This document shows positions 8,742-17,631 of a stretch of DNA of 64,000 bases, in pieces. The stretch comes from Granulicella sp. S156 (GTDB lineage Bacteria > Acidobacteriota > Terriglobia > Terriglobales > Acidobacteriaceae): contig NZ_LMUH01000025.1 of assembly GCF_009766105.1 (NCBI RefSeq), positions 315,190-379,189 of the forward strand, given 5' to 3'. A program made the translations under genes and the position numbers. Position 1 is the first letter of the stretch. The number at the start of each line of letters is the position of its first letter. Below the pieces are notes generated by a model that saw only the letters and a list, made by a program, of their open reading frames with translations, had not been told where the DNA came from and searched no databases.

Positions 8742-10610
8742 CTATTCAGGCTTGGTTGCGCTTGAGTAGTAAGGCTCCGTTTTACCCACAAGTTTGCGGC
8801 CAGGCGCGCTATCCAAATCGAGAACAACGACTTCGTTCTTGCCCTTCTTGAGGAACGGCGCTGGCAGATACAGCGTCTTTTGCGGCCCAATACTCCAGAT
8901 GCGGCCCAAAGCATGCCCATTCACCCATACGGCACCCTTCGTAAATGAGCTGGTATCGAGAAAGGTATCTCCAATCTTATCGACCTTGAAACTGCCCCGA
9001 TACAAGCATGGCCCCGCACAGTCGGGGGCTCCAAACGACAGCTTTTGGGGAGCTTCGAAAGGAAGCGAATAGATATCCCAGTTCTGAAGAGCCTTTCCAG
9101 CCAGGGTTACGCCGCCTGTAACTCCCTTTCGTTCTCCGCGTAACTCATGGCTGAAGTTGATGCGGCCACTGTTCTCTACCAGGATATCGAGCTGGGTCTT
9201 GGTGTCGGTCAAATCAACCGCGAGGTGATTCTCTTTCAAGCGCCGATCCAACGTTCCTACATACTTCCCATTGGCATAGATACGCGCATAGTCATGCAGA
9301 CCATCGAGAAGAAGATCACCGGAGACAGGCCCCTGAACCGTCGTTCGATAAAGAATGTAGCCATAGGCCTGACCAACGTCCTCCATGGTTAAAACATCCG
9401 TGGAGTGAACCGGCGCCGGCAGAGACCGCCAGAGCGAAACAGAAGATGTAAGGTCGATTGCAGGAAGAGCGATCGTGGGCGGCACGCTGGGCACAGGAGG
9501 CGGTGTCACCCCGGTAACTTTTGCGATGGCATCGCGAAACAGATAGTACTTCGGCGTGGTCCGGCCGCTTTCATTCAGCGCAGCGTCGTAGTCATAGCTC
9601 GTTACATCGGGCTCGTACTTGCCGTTGTCATAGTTTGCGCCGTTCATCCACCCAAAACTGGTTCCACCGTGGAACATGTAGATATTGAGGGAGTAGCCAT
9701 TCTTCAGCATCCACGCAACTTCGTTCGCCTGCTGCGTGGAATTCGTAACCTGGTGAGGCCCACCCCAGTGATCGAACCATCCATCCCAATACTCTCCCGC
9801 CATAAACGGCCCCTGAGGACGGAGCTCCTTGATCTTGGCGAATCCTTTCTCTGCCTCGCCGGGGCCAAAGTTGATTACCGCGGGCAGCTCCGGCAGCGAT
9901 CCCTTGGGTGTCTGCTCCGGACCATCCGCGGTGTAGAGCATTGCCTTCGTAAAGCCGCTGCTCAGCAGCGCCTGATGGATGTCTTCCATGTAGGCGTGGT
10001 CGTCGCCAAAGGAGCCATATTCGTTCTCGACCTGGACGGCGATGATGGGTCCGCCATTACCTATCTGTAACGGCGCAAGCTCCTGCCCCAGGCGAGCCAG
10101 CCAACGCTTTGCGGGAACCATGAACTTAGGGTCCCGGCTACGAACGACCGTGGTGCGGTCCTTGAGCAGCCACGCCGGGTAGCCTCCGAACTCCCACTCC
10201 GCGCAGGAATACGGCCCTGGGCGAAGAATCACATAGAGACCTTCCTGCTGAGCCTCGCGGATGAACTCGGCGACATCGCGCTGCCCGGTAAAGTCAAACT
10301 GGCCCGGGACCTGCTCATGCTCGTTCCAGAAGACATACGTCGTGATTGTATTGAGGCCCATGGCTTTCGCCATCTTCAAACGCGCCCGCCAATATTCGCG
10401 CGGGACGCGGGGATAATGTATCTCGCCGGTGATGATCTGAAAGGGCTTGCCATCAAGAGTGAACTGCCCATTCGCCGCAACAAAGCTATGCTGCGATGAC
10501 AAACCGTTCCCAGCAACCGGGCTTGCCTGCTGGGCCTGTGCGATCGAAGGGAGAATACAGGGTAGAGAGAGCGCGGCACCGCAAACAATCGGAAGAAAGA
10601 AACGAGTCAT
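8742..10610 (-). CDS. GH35 beta-galactosidase, secreted
   Basis: Glycoside hydrolase family 35 enzyme that releases terminal beta-galactose by a retaining mechanism. The start is set at 10610, where a GAGAG ribosome site precedes a signal peptide (hydrophobic core, then PSIAQAQQ), giving 622 aa; the open frame continues 64 codons upstream without signal-like sequence. GH35 signatures are clear: GEIHYPRVPREYWRARL near residue 62, TYVFWNEHE near 91, NEYG with the predicted acid/base Glu197, and AGEYWDGWFDHWGG with the predicted nucleophile Glu273. C-terminal beta-sandwich domains follow (about 385-620). It is first in an operon with the DeoR regulator, with the sugar transporter nearby, suggesting extracytoplasmic galactoside use. 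Confidence 0.95.
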   Translation of the reverse strand: MTRFFLPIVCGAALSLPCILPSIAQAQQASPVAGNGLSSQHSFVAANGQFTLDGKPFQIITGEIHYPRVPREYWRARLKMAKAMGLNTITTYVFWNEHEQVPGQFDFTGQRDVAEFIREAQQEGLYVILRPGPYSCAEWEFGGYPAWLLKDRTTVVRSRDPKFMVPAKRWLARLGQELAPLQIGNGGPIIAVQVENEYGSFGDDHAYMEDIHQALLSSGFTKAMLYTADGPEQTPKGSLPELPAVINFGPGEAEKGFAKIKELRPQGPFMAGEYWDGWFDHWGGPHQVTNSTQQANEVAWMLKNGYSLNIYMFHGGTSFGWMNGANYDNGKYEPDVTSYDYDAALNESGRTTPKYYLFRDAIAKVTGVTPPPVPSVPPTIALPAIDLTSSVSLWRSLPAPVHSTDVLTMEDVGQAYGYILYRTTVQGPVSGDLLLDGLHDYARIYANGKYVGTLDRRLKENHLAVDLTDTKTQLDILVENSGRINFSHELRGERKGVTGGVTLAGKALQNWDIYSLPFEAPQKLSFGAPDCAGPCLYRGSFKVDKIGDTFLDTSSFTKGAVWVNGHALGRIWSIGPQKTLYLPAPFLKKGKNEVVVLDLDSAPGRKLVGKTEPYYSSATKPE

Positions 10611-10691
10611 AGATCTCTCACGATAGGACAACACTTTGGACGATACCTCTAGGCGCACCTGTATACCCTCATTTATGATAATGATTAGACC

Positions 10692-10712
10692 CGAAAACGA
10701 AATAAAACGAAA
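10692..10712. promoter_or_regulatory. Candidate DeoR-type operator (three CGAAA repeats)
   Basis: Three direct CGAAA repeats at 10692, 10698 and 10708 (spacing 6 and 10) lie in the 181-bp divergent region between the GH35 and SIS genes. DeoR-family repressors commonly bind direct repeats of TTTC/GAAA type, and the only DeoR regulator in the window is encoded in the adjacent operon. Assignment is inference from motif and position. Confidence 0.5.
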
Positions 10713-10791
10713 CCATCTTAGAAAAGCATCATACCAGGGCTTGAATCTTTTTGGGATGCTGAAACGAACGTGATTGTGAGGGATTGAAACG

Positions 10792-11928
10792 ATGTCAGAC
10801 ACACCGAACCCCGCGCCTTATGCGCACTGGATGCTGCGCGAGATACACGAACAGCCGGAGACGCTGGCAGCCACACTGAATAGCTACGTGGATGCGCAAG
10901 GATTTCGCGCGGACCTAAGTGCCCCGATATTGGCGTGGCTGAAAGAGGCTCGCGGGAAGATTGTGATCGCTGCGAGCGGATCCAGCCGACATGCCGGGTT
11001 GGCGGCTGAGCTGATGTTCGAAGACTTGAGCGGCATCCACGTCGATGTGGAGTATGCCAGCGAATACACCTACCGCGCGGAGAAGGCACTGAGCGAAGCT
11101 GCAGTGATGGTGGTATCTCAGTCGGGCGAGACAGCCGATACATTGGCCGCGCTGCGCAAGGCGACGCTGGCAGGACATGCAACGCTGGCGATTACGAACG
11201 TAGCGAGCTCGACGATGGCGAAGGAAGCGATTGTATCGTTTCCGACTGCGGCCGGGCGCGAGCGGGCGATTCCGGCGACCAAGAGCTTTACGGGACAACT
11301 GCTGAATCTTTATCTGCTGTCGATTTTGGCAGCAGAGGCACGCGGTGCGATATCTGCGGAGGAGTTGGCTGCACGGCTCGAAGAGTTGCGCGCGCTACCT
11401 GCGCGAGTGAAGGCGCAGCTGCAGGGATGGGAAGATTCCGTTCGAGAGGTTGCGGAGCGCTACAAGACGGCGAAGAACTTCCTATTTCTGGGGCGTGGCG
11501 TTCATTATCCGATCGCACGTGAGGGCGCGTTGAAGCTGAAGGAGTCAGCGTACCTGCATGCCGAAGGCTATCCGAGCGGTGAGTTGAAGCATGGCCCGAA
11601 TGCGCTCGTGAGCGACGCAACGCCGCTGGTCATGATCGCGACGGTAGACCCCAACGACACGGAGTCGGTGCAGCGTTACGAAAAGATTGTGCAGCTGATG
11701 CGCGATATGCGTGAGCAAGGCGCAAACATACTGGCCGTTGCTAACCAGGGTGATGATGTCGTGGCCGGGCTGGCGACGAATGTCGTCTTCGTCGAGTCCG
11801 CGCGAGAAGCCTTGTTGCCGTTGTATGAGGTGATTCCGCTGCAGCTATTCGCCTACTTCATGGCGATCAATAACGGGATCGACGTGGATCATCCGCGCAA
11901 TCTGACCAAGGCAGTTCTGGCAGAGTAG
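10792..11928 (+). CDS. Double-SIS sugar isomerase/deaminase (GlmS-like, no glutaminase domain)
   Basis: A 378-aa cytosolic protein equal to the isomerase half of glucosamine-6-phosphate synthase. It begins with MLREIHEQP, has SIS domain 1 at about 35-165 (SGSSRHAG, then SQSGETADTLAALRKA) and SIS domain 2 at about 205-345, with ALKLKESAYLHAEGY, SGELKHGP and the GlmS-like C-terminus DVDHPRNLTKAVLAE. The N-terminal Cys-dependent glutaminase domain is absent, so it cannot use glutamine as GlmS does. Family precedents are NagB-II-type glucosamine-6-phosphate deaminase and AgaS-like amino-sugar isomerases. It is divergent from the GH35-DeoR operon and shares its upstream region. A catabolic amino-sugar or galactosamine role is likely but unproven. 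Confidence 0.85.
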   Translation: MSDTPNPAPYAHWMLREIHEQPETLAATLNSYVDAQGFRADLSAPILAWLKEARGKIVIAASGSSRHAGLAAELMFEDLSGIHVDVEYASEYTYRAEKALSEAAVMVVSQSGETADTLAALRKATLAGHATLAITNVASSTMAKEAIVSFPTAAGRERAIPATKSFTGQLLNLYLLSILAAEARGAISAEELAARLEELRALPARVKAQLQGWEDSVREVAERYKTAKNFLFLGRGVHYPIAREGALKLKESAYLHAEGYPSGELKHGPNALVSDATPLVMIATVDPNDTESVQRYEKIVQLMRDMREQGANILAVANQGDDVVAGLATNVVFVESAREALLPLYEVIPLQLFAYFMAINNGIDVDHPRNLTKAVLAE

Positions 11929-11939
11929 CTTTCTCTGCG

Positions 11940-11975
11940 ACGACGATACGTATCCGCTAGCGCGCTCGCGGGTGC
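11940..11975. terminator. Hairpin between convergent SIS and xerC genes
   Basis: Arms ACGACGATACG (11940-11950) and CGTATCGTCGT (11965-11975) pair perfectly over 11 bp and the right arm overlaps the end of xerC. There is no clear T tract, so termination strength is uncertain. Confidence 0.45.
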
Positions 11976-12943
11976 GTATCGTCGTACACACGCTGCACCT
12001 GTCCTACTGTGAGCTGCGTATAGCGCTGCGTCGTGGAGAGCCGTTCGTGCCCGAGCATCTCCTGGATCGCTCTCAGATCTGCGCCCTCTTCCAGCATGTG
12101 TGTTCCAAAGGCGTGGCGCAGCGTGTGCGGATGCACATCGGCAGCAAGCCCCCGGCTCAGCGCAATGCTCTTGACAATACGCCCGACACTGCGTGTCGTG
12201 AGCCTGCACGTACCACGCATGCGCAGGTTCATCAGCAGAGCGCCGTCATGTACGAGCTTCGCCTTCCCTGCTGCTTCAAGCTTCGCCTGGCGCTGCGGCA
12301 GATACGCGCGGATCGCCACCGCAGCCTCATCTCCCAGGGGAACCAGCCGTTCTTTCTTCCCTTTGCCGAAGACGCGAATCGCATCGTCGTGCCAATGGAT
12401 GCTGTCAAGGTCCAGGCCCACAAGCTCCGAGTTGCGAATGCCACAGCCGTAGAGCAGTTCGAAGATGACGCGATCGCGTTCGGGCCAACTGGCGGCTTCC
12501 TGCCCATCCTCCGTCTTCGCGCCCGCGCTCATCGAGTTCAGCACACGGTTCAGCTCTTCCACTCCCGGAACACGTGGAAGATGCTTTGGCAGCTTTGGGG
12601 TGCTCACCAGCGACGCGGGATTCGCTTCGACCAACCCTGATTTGGCCAGCCACTTGAACCAGCTCCGTACCACTGCGAGCGCTCGGGCGGCGCTGGCTTT
12701 TGTCAGTCCCTTGTCGTAGAGCACCGCAAGATACGCTCGAATGTGGGTGTGCTCCACACTGCGAATGGCGGCGTCTTCCCCAAGCAGCTCCCCAAGAAAA
12801 TCAGCGAAGGCACGCACCTCGCGCGAGTACGCTCGCAGCGTGTGCTCGGACGCACCTCGCTCATCGCGCATCATCGCAAGGAACCTCTCCGCAAGCGTTT
12901 TAAAGGAAGCGGAATCCAGCCCCGAGGGGATCTTCGCGCTCAC
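11957..12943 (-). CDS. xerC: Tyrosine recombinase, XerC type
   Basis: Site-specific tyrosine recombinase of 328 aa, expected to act with XerD at the chromosomal dif site to resolve dimers. An N-terminal SAM-like core-binding domain (about 15-110, with [23 protein letters not shown] written here in parts as [12 protein letters not shown] and [10 protein letters not shown]) precedes the catalytic domain. The active-site set is complete: Arg in [12 protein letters not shown], Lys in [24 protein letters not shown] (His and Arg), LGHERLST (His) and the nucleophile Tyr in TQRYTQL. Its ATG overlaps the xerD stop by 4 bp (ATGA), so the two are translationally coupled, an unusual arrangement because these genes are normally apart. 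XerC rather than XerD is judged from overall wording and is less certain than the family. Confidence 0.85.
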   Translation of the reverse strand: MSAKIPSGLDSASFKTLAERFLAMMRDERGASEHTLRAYSREVRAFADFLGELLGEDAAIRSVEHTHIRAYLAVLYDKGLTKASAARALAVVRSWFKWLAKSGLVEANPASLVSTPKLPKHLPRVPGVEELNRVLNSMSAGAKTEDGQEAASWPERDRVIFELLYGCGIRNSELVGLDLDSIHWHDDAIRVFGKGKKERLVPLGDEAAVAIRAYLPQRQAKLEAAGKAKLVHDGALLMNLRMRGTCRLTTRSVGRIVKSIALSRGLAADVHPHTLRHAFGTHMLEEGADLRAIQEMLGHERLSTTQRYTQLTVGQVQRVYDDTHPRAR

Positions 12944-13896
12944 GATGCCATCTCCTGTGGAGTTGCTTCCAGACGTACCTTCGCCCGTGGATGATGCAGG
13001 CGATGTACCTGCTTCAGGCGATCAATCGCCAGGTGCGTATACACCTGCGTTGTCGCAATGTCTGCGTGGCCCAGCAGGGTCTGCACGGTGCGCAGGTCAG
13101 CGCCATGTTCCACCATGTGGGTCGCGCAGCTATGGCGCAGCTTATGCGGGCTCGCATGCGAGTTCACACTGCGTACCATCTGCCATACCTTTTGGGTGGT
13201 TAGCGGGTTGCCGCGCACGGAAAGAAAGAGTGTCCGCTGTATGCCTGACTTCGAGCGCATCAACTCCGGACGTCCGCGCTGCACGTATTGCTCCAGCGCC
13301 TGGATCGCCGAGCGCCCTATCGGAACGATGCGCTCCTTATCTCCCTTACCGCGCACCTGAACGCTCGCCGTTTCGAGCCGGAGATCTTCCTGACGCAGCG
13401 AGACGATCTCTCCTACACGCAGCCCGCCCGCATACAGCAACTCGAGAATGGCGTGATCGCGAAGGGACGCTCCATCCGCAGCATCGCTGTGCGCCGCAGC
13501 TCCGGTGCGGTCCAGCATCTCATTCACTTCGCTCTCCGCAAGACTCTTGGGCAGCACCTTCCAGCTCGACGGCGACTCGATGTTCAACGTCGGATCGTGC
13601 GGGATGCGCTTGTCCATCAACAGCCAGCGGTAGAACCCCCGCAAGCAGCTCAGTTTGCGCGCAACGGACCGTGACTCGATGCCGTGTTCGCGCAGATGCT
13701 GCATAAAGCCGCTGATGCTCTCCTGCCGCGCTGTCAGCAGCGTTGTGTTCGCCCCTTCCAGGAACTCGGCAAACATCTCCAGATCGCGCTGATACGCCTC
13801 ACAGCTTAGTGGACGCAGCCCTCGCTCCACGCGGAGATGCGTCAGGTACTCGCGCAGCAGCGTAGCAGAGCTGATCGTTGTGGGCGGCAAAGGCAT
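12940..13896 (-). CDS. xerD: Tyrosine recombinase, XerD type
   Basis: Second tyrosine recombinase, 318 aa from the ATG at 13896. The open frame continues upstream to 14076, but that part is not Xer-like and runs into the ffh leader. Core-binding domain at about 10-100 ([31 protein letters not shown]) and catalytic domain with Arg in [12 protein letters not shown], Lys in [34 protein letters not shown] and the nucleophile Tyr in QVYTHL. All catalytic residues are present. It is upstream of and overlaps xerC by 4 bp; it is divergent from ffh. A dedicated mobile-element recombinase pair is the alternative reading, but no element boundaries are visible nearby. Confidence 0.85.
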   Translation of the reverse strand: MPLPPTTISSATLLREYLTHLRVERGLRPLSCEAYQRDLEMFAEFLEGANTTLLTARQESISGFMQHLREHGIESRSVARKLSCLRGFYRWLLMDKRIPHDPTLNIESPSSWKVLPKSLAESEVNEMLDRTGAAAHSDAADGASLRDHAILELLYAGGLRVGEIVSLRQEDLRLETASVQVRGKGDKERIVPIGRSAIQALEQYVQRGRPELMRSKSGIQRTLFLSVRGNPLTTQKVWQMVRSVNSHASPHKLRHSCATHMVEHGADLRTVQTLLGHADIATTQVYTHLAIDRLKQVHRLHHPRAKVRLEATPQEMAS

Positions 13897-13998
13897 ATGT
13901 TTGATTCTTGCTCCCCGAAGAGCTTCCGCGCCAGCCCCCGGAACCACGCTTGCCAAGTACCCAGGGTGGCCCTTGCAAGTTTGCCTTTGCTGTTGTCT

Positions 13999-14047
13999 GT
14001 TTTTCGTCGTCATCCTGAGCCGTAGGCCAAGGATGACGACGAAAAAC
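13999..14047. repeat. Palindromic intergenic repeat (GTCATCCTGAGC family)
   Basis: An 18-bp perfect inverted repeat (13999-14016 with 14030-14047) around a 13-nt loop in the divergent xerD-ffh spacer. It contains GTCATCCTGAGC (14009-14020), the reverse complement of GCTCAGGATGAC at 25503-25514, so it looks like a shortened copy of the same dispersed element. It would form a stem in either transcript. Confidence 0.6.
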
Positions 14048-14093
14048 GAGCTATAGCCGGATGTCCGGTTCCTCACTGGTAAACTTAAGATCT

Positions 14094-15476
14094 ATGTTTG
14101 AGAACCTTTCCGAGAAGCTGCAACGCTCGTTCAAGACCCTGCGCGGCCAGGGCACCCTCACCGACGAGAACATCAACGACGCCCTGCGCGAGATCCGTCT
14201 TGCGCTGCTGGAGTCCGACGTCAACCTCAACGTCGCCAAAGATCTCATCGAGCATATCCGCGTCAAAGCACTCGGCTCGCAGGTTGCGACCGCACTCTCG
14301 CCCGCCGAACAGATCGTCAAGATCGTCCGCGACGAGCTCATCGAGGTCCTCGGCCGCGATACCGCGCGCTTCAAGTTCGCCTCACAGCCGCCGACCGTCA
14401 TCCTCATGGCCGGCCTGCAGGGTTCCGGTAAGACAACCACCTCCGGCAAACTCGCCCAGTGGCTCAAGAAGGGCGGTCACCGCCCGATGCTCGTCTCCGT
14501 GGACGTTTACCGCCCCGCTGCGCGCGAGCAGTTGAAGGTTGTGGCGCAGTCCATCAACGCGCAGCTCTACGAGGGCGACACCAAAGGCGAAGCTGCAGGT
14601 ACACCGCTCGTTGAGCGTCTGGCCCGTGAGGCAAGGCGCGAAGCCGCCAACTACGGCTGCGACATCCTTATCGTCGATACGGCCGGGCGCCTTGGCATCG
14701 ATGAGGCGCTTATGGAGGAGATGGCTCTGCTGAAGAAGCAGCTCAATCCTTCCGAGATCCTCTTCGTCGCCGACGCCATGACCGGCCAGGACGCCGTAAA
14801 CTCCGCCAAGGCCTTCAACGATAAGCTTTCCATCACCGGCTCTATCCTCACGAAGATGGATGGCGACTCCCGCGGCGGCGCTGCGCTGTCCATTCGCCAG
14901 ATCACAGGGCAACCCGTCAAGTTCATCGGCACGGGTGAGAAACCCGACGCCTTCGAGCCCTTCCATCCCGACCGCATCGTCGGCCGCATCCTCGGCATGG
15001 GCGATATTGCCACGTTGCTCGAGCGCGCCGAAGAGAAACTCGATAAGACCAAGGCCGAAGCCTTCGCCAAGAAGGCTCTCTCCGGCGATGGCTTCTCGCT
15101 CGAAGACTTCCGCGAACAGCTTCGCCAGATCAAGAAGCTGGGTAGCATGCAATCGATCCTGAAGATGCTGCCCTCGGTCGGCCCCTTCGCGGGCATGCAG
15201 AAGGCCGCAGAGAATGTCGATGAGAGCCAGTTCACGCGCGTGGAGTCGATCATCAACTCGATGACTAACAAAGAGCGCCAGAACTCGGCGATCATCAACG
15301 GCAGCCGCCGTAAGCGCATCGCGCTGGGCGCAGGCGTTCAGGTTTCAGAGGTCAACAACCTCCTCCGCCAGCACGCTCAGATGAGCAAGATGTTCAAGAC
15401 TATGGGCAGCGGAGGCGGCAAAATGCAGCAACGCCTCATGAGCCAGATGCAGGGTGGGCAGCGCTTCGGGCGGTGA
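14094..15476 (+). CDS. ffh: Signal recognition particle protein Ffh
   Basis: SRP54-type GTPase (460 aa) that binds 4.5S RNA and signal peptides and targets ribosomes to FtsY at the membrane. The start at MFENLSEKLQ is the conserved Ffh N-terminus; the frame is open 11 codons upstream but that stretch is not conserved. N domain 1-~85, G domain ~95-295 with P-loop GLQGSGKTTTSGKLA (G107-), DVYRPAAREQL, DTAGRLGID and TKMDGDSRGGAALS, then a Met-rich M domain (~325-460) with SMQSILKMLPSVGPFAGMQ and a terminal KMFKTMGSGGGKMQQRLMSQ. Length and all motifs are normal. The usual downstream partner rpsP is not here; convergent genes follow. Confidence 0.97.
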   Translation: MFENLSEKLQRSFKTLRGQGTLTDENINDALREIRLALLESDVNLNVAKDLIEHIRVKALGSQVATALSPAEQIVKIVRDELIEVLGRDTARFKFASQPPTVILMAGLQGSGKTTTSGKLAQWLKKGGHRPMLVSVDVYRPAAREQLKVVAQSINAQLYEGDTKGEAAGTPLVERLAREARREAANYGCDILIVDTAGRLGIDEALMEEMALLKKQLNPSEILFVADAMTGQDAVNSAKAFNDKLSITGSILTKMDGDSRGGAALSIRQITGQPVKFIGTGEKPDAFEPFHPDRIVGRILGMGDIATLLERAEEKLDKTKAEAFAKKALSGDGFSLEDFREQLRQIKKLGSMQSILKMLPSVGPFAGMQKAAENVDESQFTRVESIINSMTNKERQNSAIINGSRRKRIALGAGVQVSEVNNLLRQHAQMSKMFKTMGSGGGKMQQRLMSQMQGGQRFGR

Positions 15477-15493
15477 TAATCGCTCGAAGCGCT
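15460..15493. terminator. Weak hairpin at the ffh stop
   Basis: AGCGCTTCG (15460-15468) pairs with CGAAGCGCT (15485-15493) over 9 bp, enclosing the ffh stop codon. A T-rich run (CTTCTCTTT) follows only after 15 nt, so this is a candidate only. Confidence 0.35.
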
Positions 15494-15511
15494 CCTTCGA
15501 TCAGCTTCTCT

Positions 15512-15622
15512 TTAGGGCGTCGGTTTGAAACACGCCAGGAACAATACACAAGTTACCCCAAAAAGGATCAGGAACAGTGGCCACCACCGTTCGAGCCAGG
15601 ACTCCGATTCATGCGAACTCAT
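15512..15622 (-). CDS. Small single-pass membrane protein (36 aa)
   Basis: A short gene starting at ATG 15622 with an AGGAGAG ribosome site 8 bases upstream and ending TAA at 15512. The peptide has a charged N-terminus (MSSHESESWLERWW), one hydrophobic helix (PLFLILFGVTCVLFLAC) and a short tail FKPTP. The clean SD, start, TM segment and stop in so short a frame argue that it is real. It lies on the minus strand between ffh and the carboxylesterase gene and is co-oriented with the latter, 65 bp downstream of it. Function unknown; a small subunit or regulator of a membrane complex is possible. Confidence 0.6.
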   Translation of the reverse strand: MSSHESESWLERWWPLFLILFGVTCVLFLACFKPTP

Positions 15623-15687
15623 TTAAAAACTCTCCTTCCCACTTTCAAAATCCTAACCGAAATCGTTAGCTGATTGGGCACATTGCA

Positions 15688-17232
15688 TCACAGTACCCCG
15701 TCCCACAGTCGCAACTCCGCCTCTTGAGGTTTTTCCTCAACGCGGCTCTGCACATCCAGAATCATCGTCTCGTGAGCCCCATTGAGATACTGCGGCCATG
15801 ACGGCAGCCCCGGTGCACCAGGATTCTCCCCACGGATAAACGCTATCCACGCCTGGTGCAACTGCGTGGCCAGCGCCGCCTCCGCAGCCGCGTTGTCGAT
15901 GTTCCGGTTCGGCTTGTCCCATACCAGCCCCAGTTCCTCCGAGTGGTACGCGTAGCTCTTGAACCTGCCGCTACTCGGCGCAAAGTCCAGCCGGTACATC
16001 CAAGCGCTCCCACCACCGCGTACATGCGCATCCGCCACGCGCACTGACGGCACCCAGTACTCCTCCGCCGTCAGCGCACGAATGCGTAGCCGTTCGTCGC
16101 TCATCTCGGGGTATAGCGCTTTGTACTTCGCATACACCGCCTGAAACCGTGCGACTGGCACATTCCCCAGGTCGGCACCGGTCGCATCATGCTGCGGATG
16201 CGGCCCCACGAACAGCGCGCTCTCCTCGCGATTGGTTCCAATCAGCAGCCGCTTTCCGCGTGTCGATCCTCTGGCAATCGTCTCAACAGGAAGCTTCGGC
16301 AATACCTTGCCTTCGACCTCGGCACGCAAGGGAAAGTGCTGCGGCCAGCTATCGATAAAACGCGTCTGTGCCGCAATCAGATCCGTCGCTGGAGCCGTCT
16401 TCAAGCCAGAGGCTCCGCGCTCGCCCCACACCTCGCCGAATCCCTTCGCCACCGCAGCTGCATTGGCCGCGGAGGACACACGCTCCGCGCCGCCGCTCTC
16501 CGAGATCATCTGCTGAAAGAGCCCCTGCGCCTCCGGGACGCCCATCAGGATGTCGGTAAGCTTTGCGCCCGCCGACTCCCCGCCCAACGTCACCCGCGCA
16601 GGGTCGCCGCCAAACGCGGCAACGTTCTCCTGCACCCACTGGAGTGCGAGGATCAGGTCGCGCAGCGCATTGTTCCCCGAGCCTGCGTACTCCGAGCCCA
16701 GCAGCGGCTCCATATCCAGAAATCCCAGCACCCCCAGCCGATAGGCGACTGTGATGCAGACGATTCCCTCGCGGGCAAATGGAGTGCCATCGAAGATCGG
16801 CGCGAAGGAGGACCCGCCGGTAAAGCCTCCACCGTGGATCCAAACGTAAACCGGCATCCCTGCACCGGGCTTCGCGGCTGCGCTTTCCGGAGTCCACACA
16901 TTCAGGTACAGGCAGTCCTCGCTCTTGCTGATCGCAGGATCGTCCGGCTGCATCGCCGCGGACGCAAAGCGCGTCGCATCACGCTCGCCCTTCCAGGGAG
17001 CATTTTTCACCGGAGACCTAAAACGCAGTGGACCTATCGGCGGCTCGGCAAACGGGACGCCGCGAAATACCCGTACTCCATTCACGCTCTCGCCGCGCAG
17101 AGCACCCGTGGGTGCCCTCACCACACACGACTCTGCCGCAACCTGCGCAAACAGCCTGTGCCCCTGCAACGACAGCGCCACCATCGCGCTCTTTGCGAGA
17201 AACCCTCTTCGGTTCATGCCATGTTCGATCAT
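15688..17232 (-). CDS. Type-B carboxylesterase, exported (Tat-like signal)
   Basis: Carboxylesterase/lipase family alpha/beta hydrolase of 514 aa. The N-terminus MNRRGFLAKSAMVALSL is a twin-arginine-type signal (RRGFL), so export in folded form is likely; translation may start at 17232 or, better matching the Tat signal, at 17217. Family signatures: FRGVPFAEPPIGPLRF near 57, EDCLYLNVWTP near 105, oxyanion HGGG at 133-136, nucleophile Ser220 in GGESAG, Glu in NREESALF and His in HSEELGLVW near 426. The triad is complete. It is a monocistronic gene followed by the 36-aa membrane peptide; substrate is unknown. Confidence 0.93.
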   Translation of the reverse strand: MIEHGMNRRGFLAKSAMVALSLQGHRLFAQVAAESCVVRAPTGALRGESVNGVRVFRGVPFAEPPIGPLRFRSPVKNAPWKGERDATRFASAAMQPDDPAISKSEDCLYLNVWTPESAAAKPGAGMPVYVWIHGGGFTGGSSFAPIFDGTPFAREGIVCITVAYRLGVLGFLDMEPLLGSEYAGSGNNALRDLILALQWVQENVAAFGGDPARVTLGGESAGAKLTDILMGVPEAQGLFQQMISESGGAERVSSAANAAAVAKGFGEVWGERGASGLKTAPATDLIAAQTRFIDSWPQHFPLRAEVEGKVLPKLPVETIARGSTRGKRLLIGTNREESALFVGPHPQHDATGADLGNVPVARFQAVYAKYKALYPEMSDERLRIRALTAEEYWVPSVRVADAHVRGGGSAWMYRLDFAPSSGRFKSYAYHSEELGLVWDKPNRNIDNAAAEAALATQLHQAWIAFIRGENPGAPGLPSWPQYLNGAHETMILDVQSRVEEKPQEAELRLWDGVL

Positions 17233-17336
17233 CCGGTCATTTTAGGTCAGCCTCGGCAACTGCACGAGCGACCTGGCACATGTAACAGTCCTTTCATCTT
17301 CGCCAAGCCTCATCCTGTGTTACAAATAACCATCGC

Positions 17337-17420
17337 ATGAGCACCCTTTTCCAATCTTTCGCTGCTCTGCCCACGCCTGCGTACACGTGTTGTTGTACAG
17401 GCCATAGCTGTCTGCGCTAA
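17337..17420 (+). CDS. Cys-rich leader peptide ORF upstream of the YeiH transporter
   Basis: A 27-codon ORF (ATG 17337, TAA 17418-17420) in the 5' region of the sulfur-type transporter operon. It ends in CCCTGHSCLR: three consecutive TGT Cys codons, a fourth Cys and a final Arg. I see no strong SD. Cys-rich leader peptides ahead of sulfur-metabolism genes are known in other phyla (notably actinobacteria), where ribosome stalling at Cys codons reports cysteine supply. Here the position (about 90 bp before the 35-aa ORF and 210 bp before the transporter) fits the same idea. Assignment as a regulatory uORF is inference. Confidence 0.5.
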   Translation: MSTLFQSFAALPTPAYTCCCTGHSCLR

Positions 17421-17508
17421 GTGCCCCCGCACCACCCTCTACAAAATCCAAATCAAGAACCGCTGTGGGCCCAGTTCTACGCATACACCGCCCGTTAAGG
17501 AGCCCTTT

Positions 17509-17616
17509 ATGCCGGCCAACTCACGCCGCCTCTCGCCAGACACCTGGGCCGTTCTGCTTTCGCTCGGCCTCGCTCTCCTCATTCGCTTCGGCGTTCTCAA
17601 AGTCGTGCCCTGGTAG
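17509..17616 (+). CDS. Small membrane protein (35 aa) in YeiH operon
   Basis: ATG at 17509 with a strong AAGGAG site 7 bases upstream, stop TAG at 17614-17616, and 15 bp to the transporter start. The peptide has a basic N-terminus (MPANSRRLSPDTW), one hydrophobic helix (AVLLSLGLALLIRFGVL) and ends KVVPW. The tight spacing implies co-translation with the YeiH-like transporter; it may be a small subunit or a translational coupler. No family recognised. Confidence 0.65.
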   Translation: MPANSRRLSPDTWAVLLSLGLALLIRFGVLKVVPW

Positions 17617-17631
17617 GCACCGGAGACCCTC

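Noticed and set aside
12940-13896. Integron or phage integrase module
   Set aside because: Recombinases look like housekeeping XerC/XerD, no attachment repeats, no cassette-like sites and no phage genes nearby.
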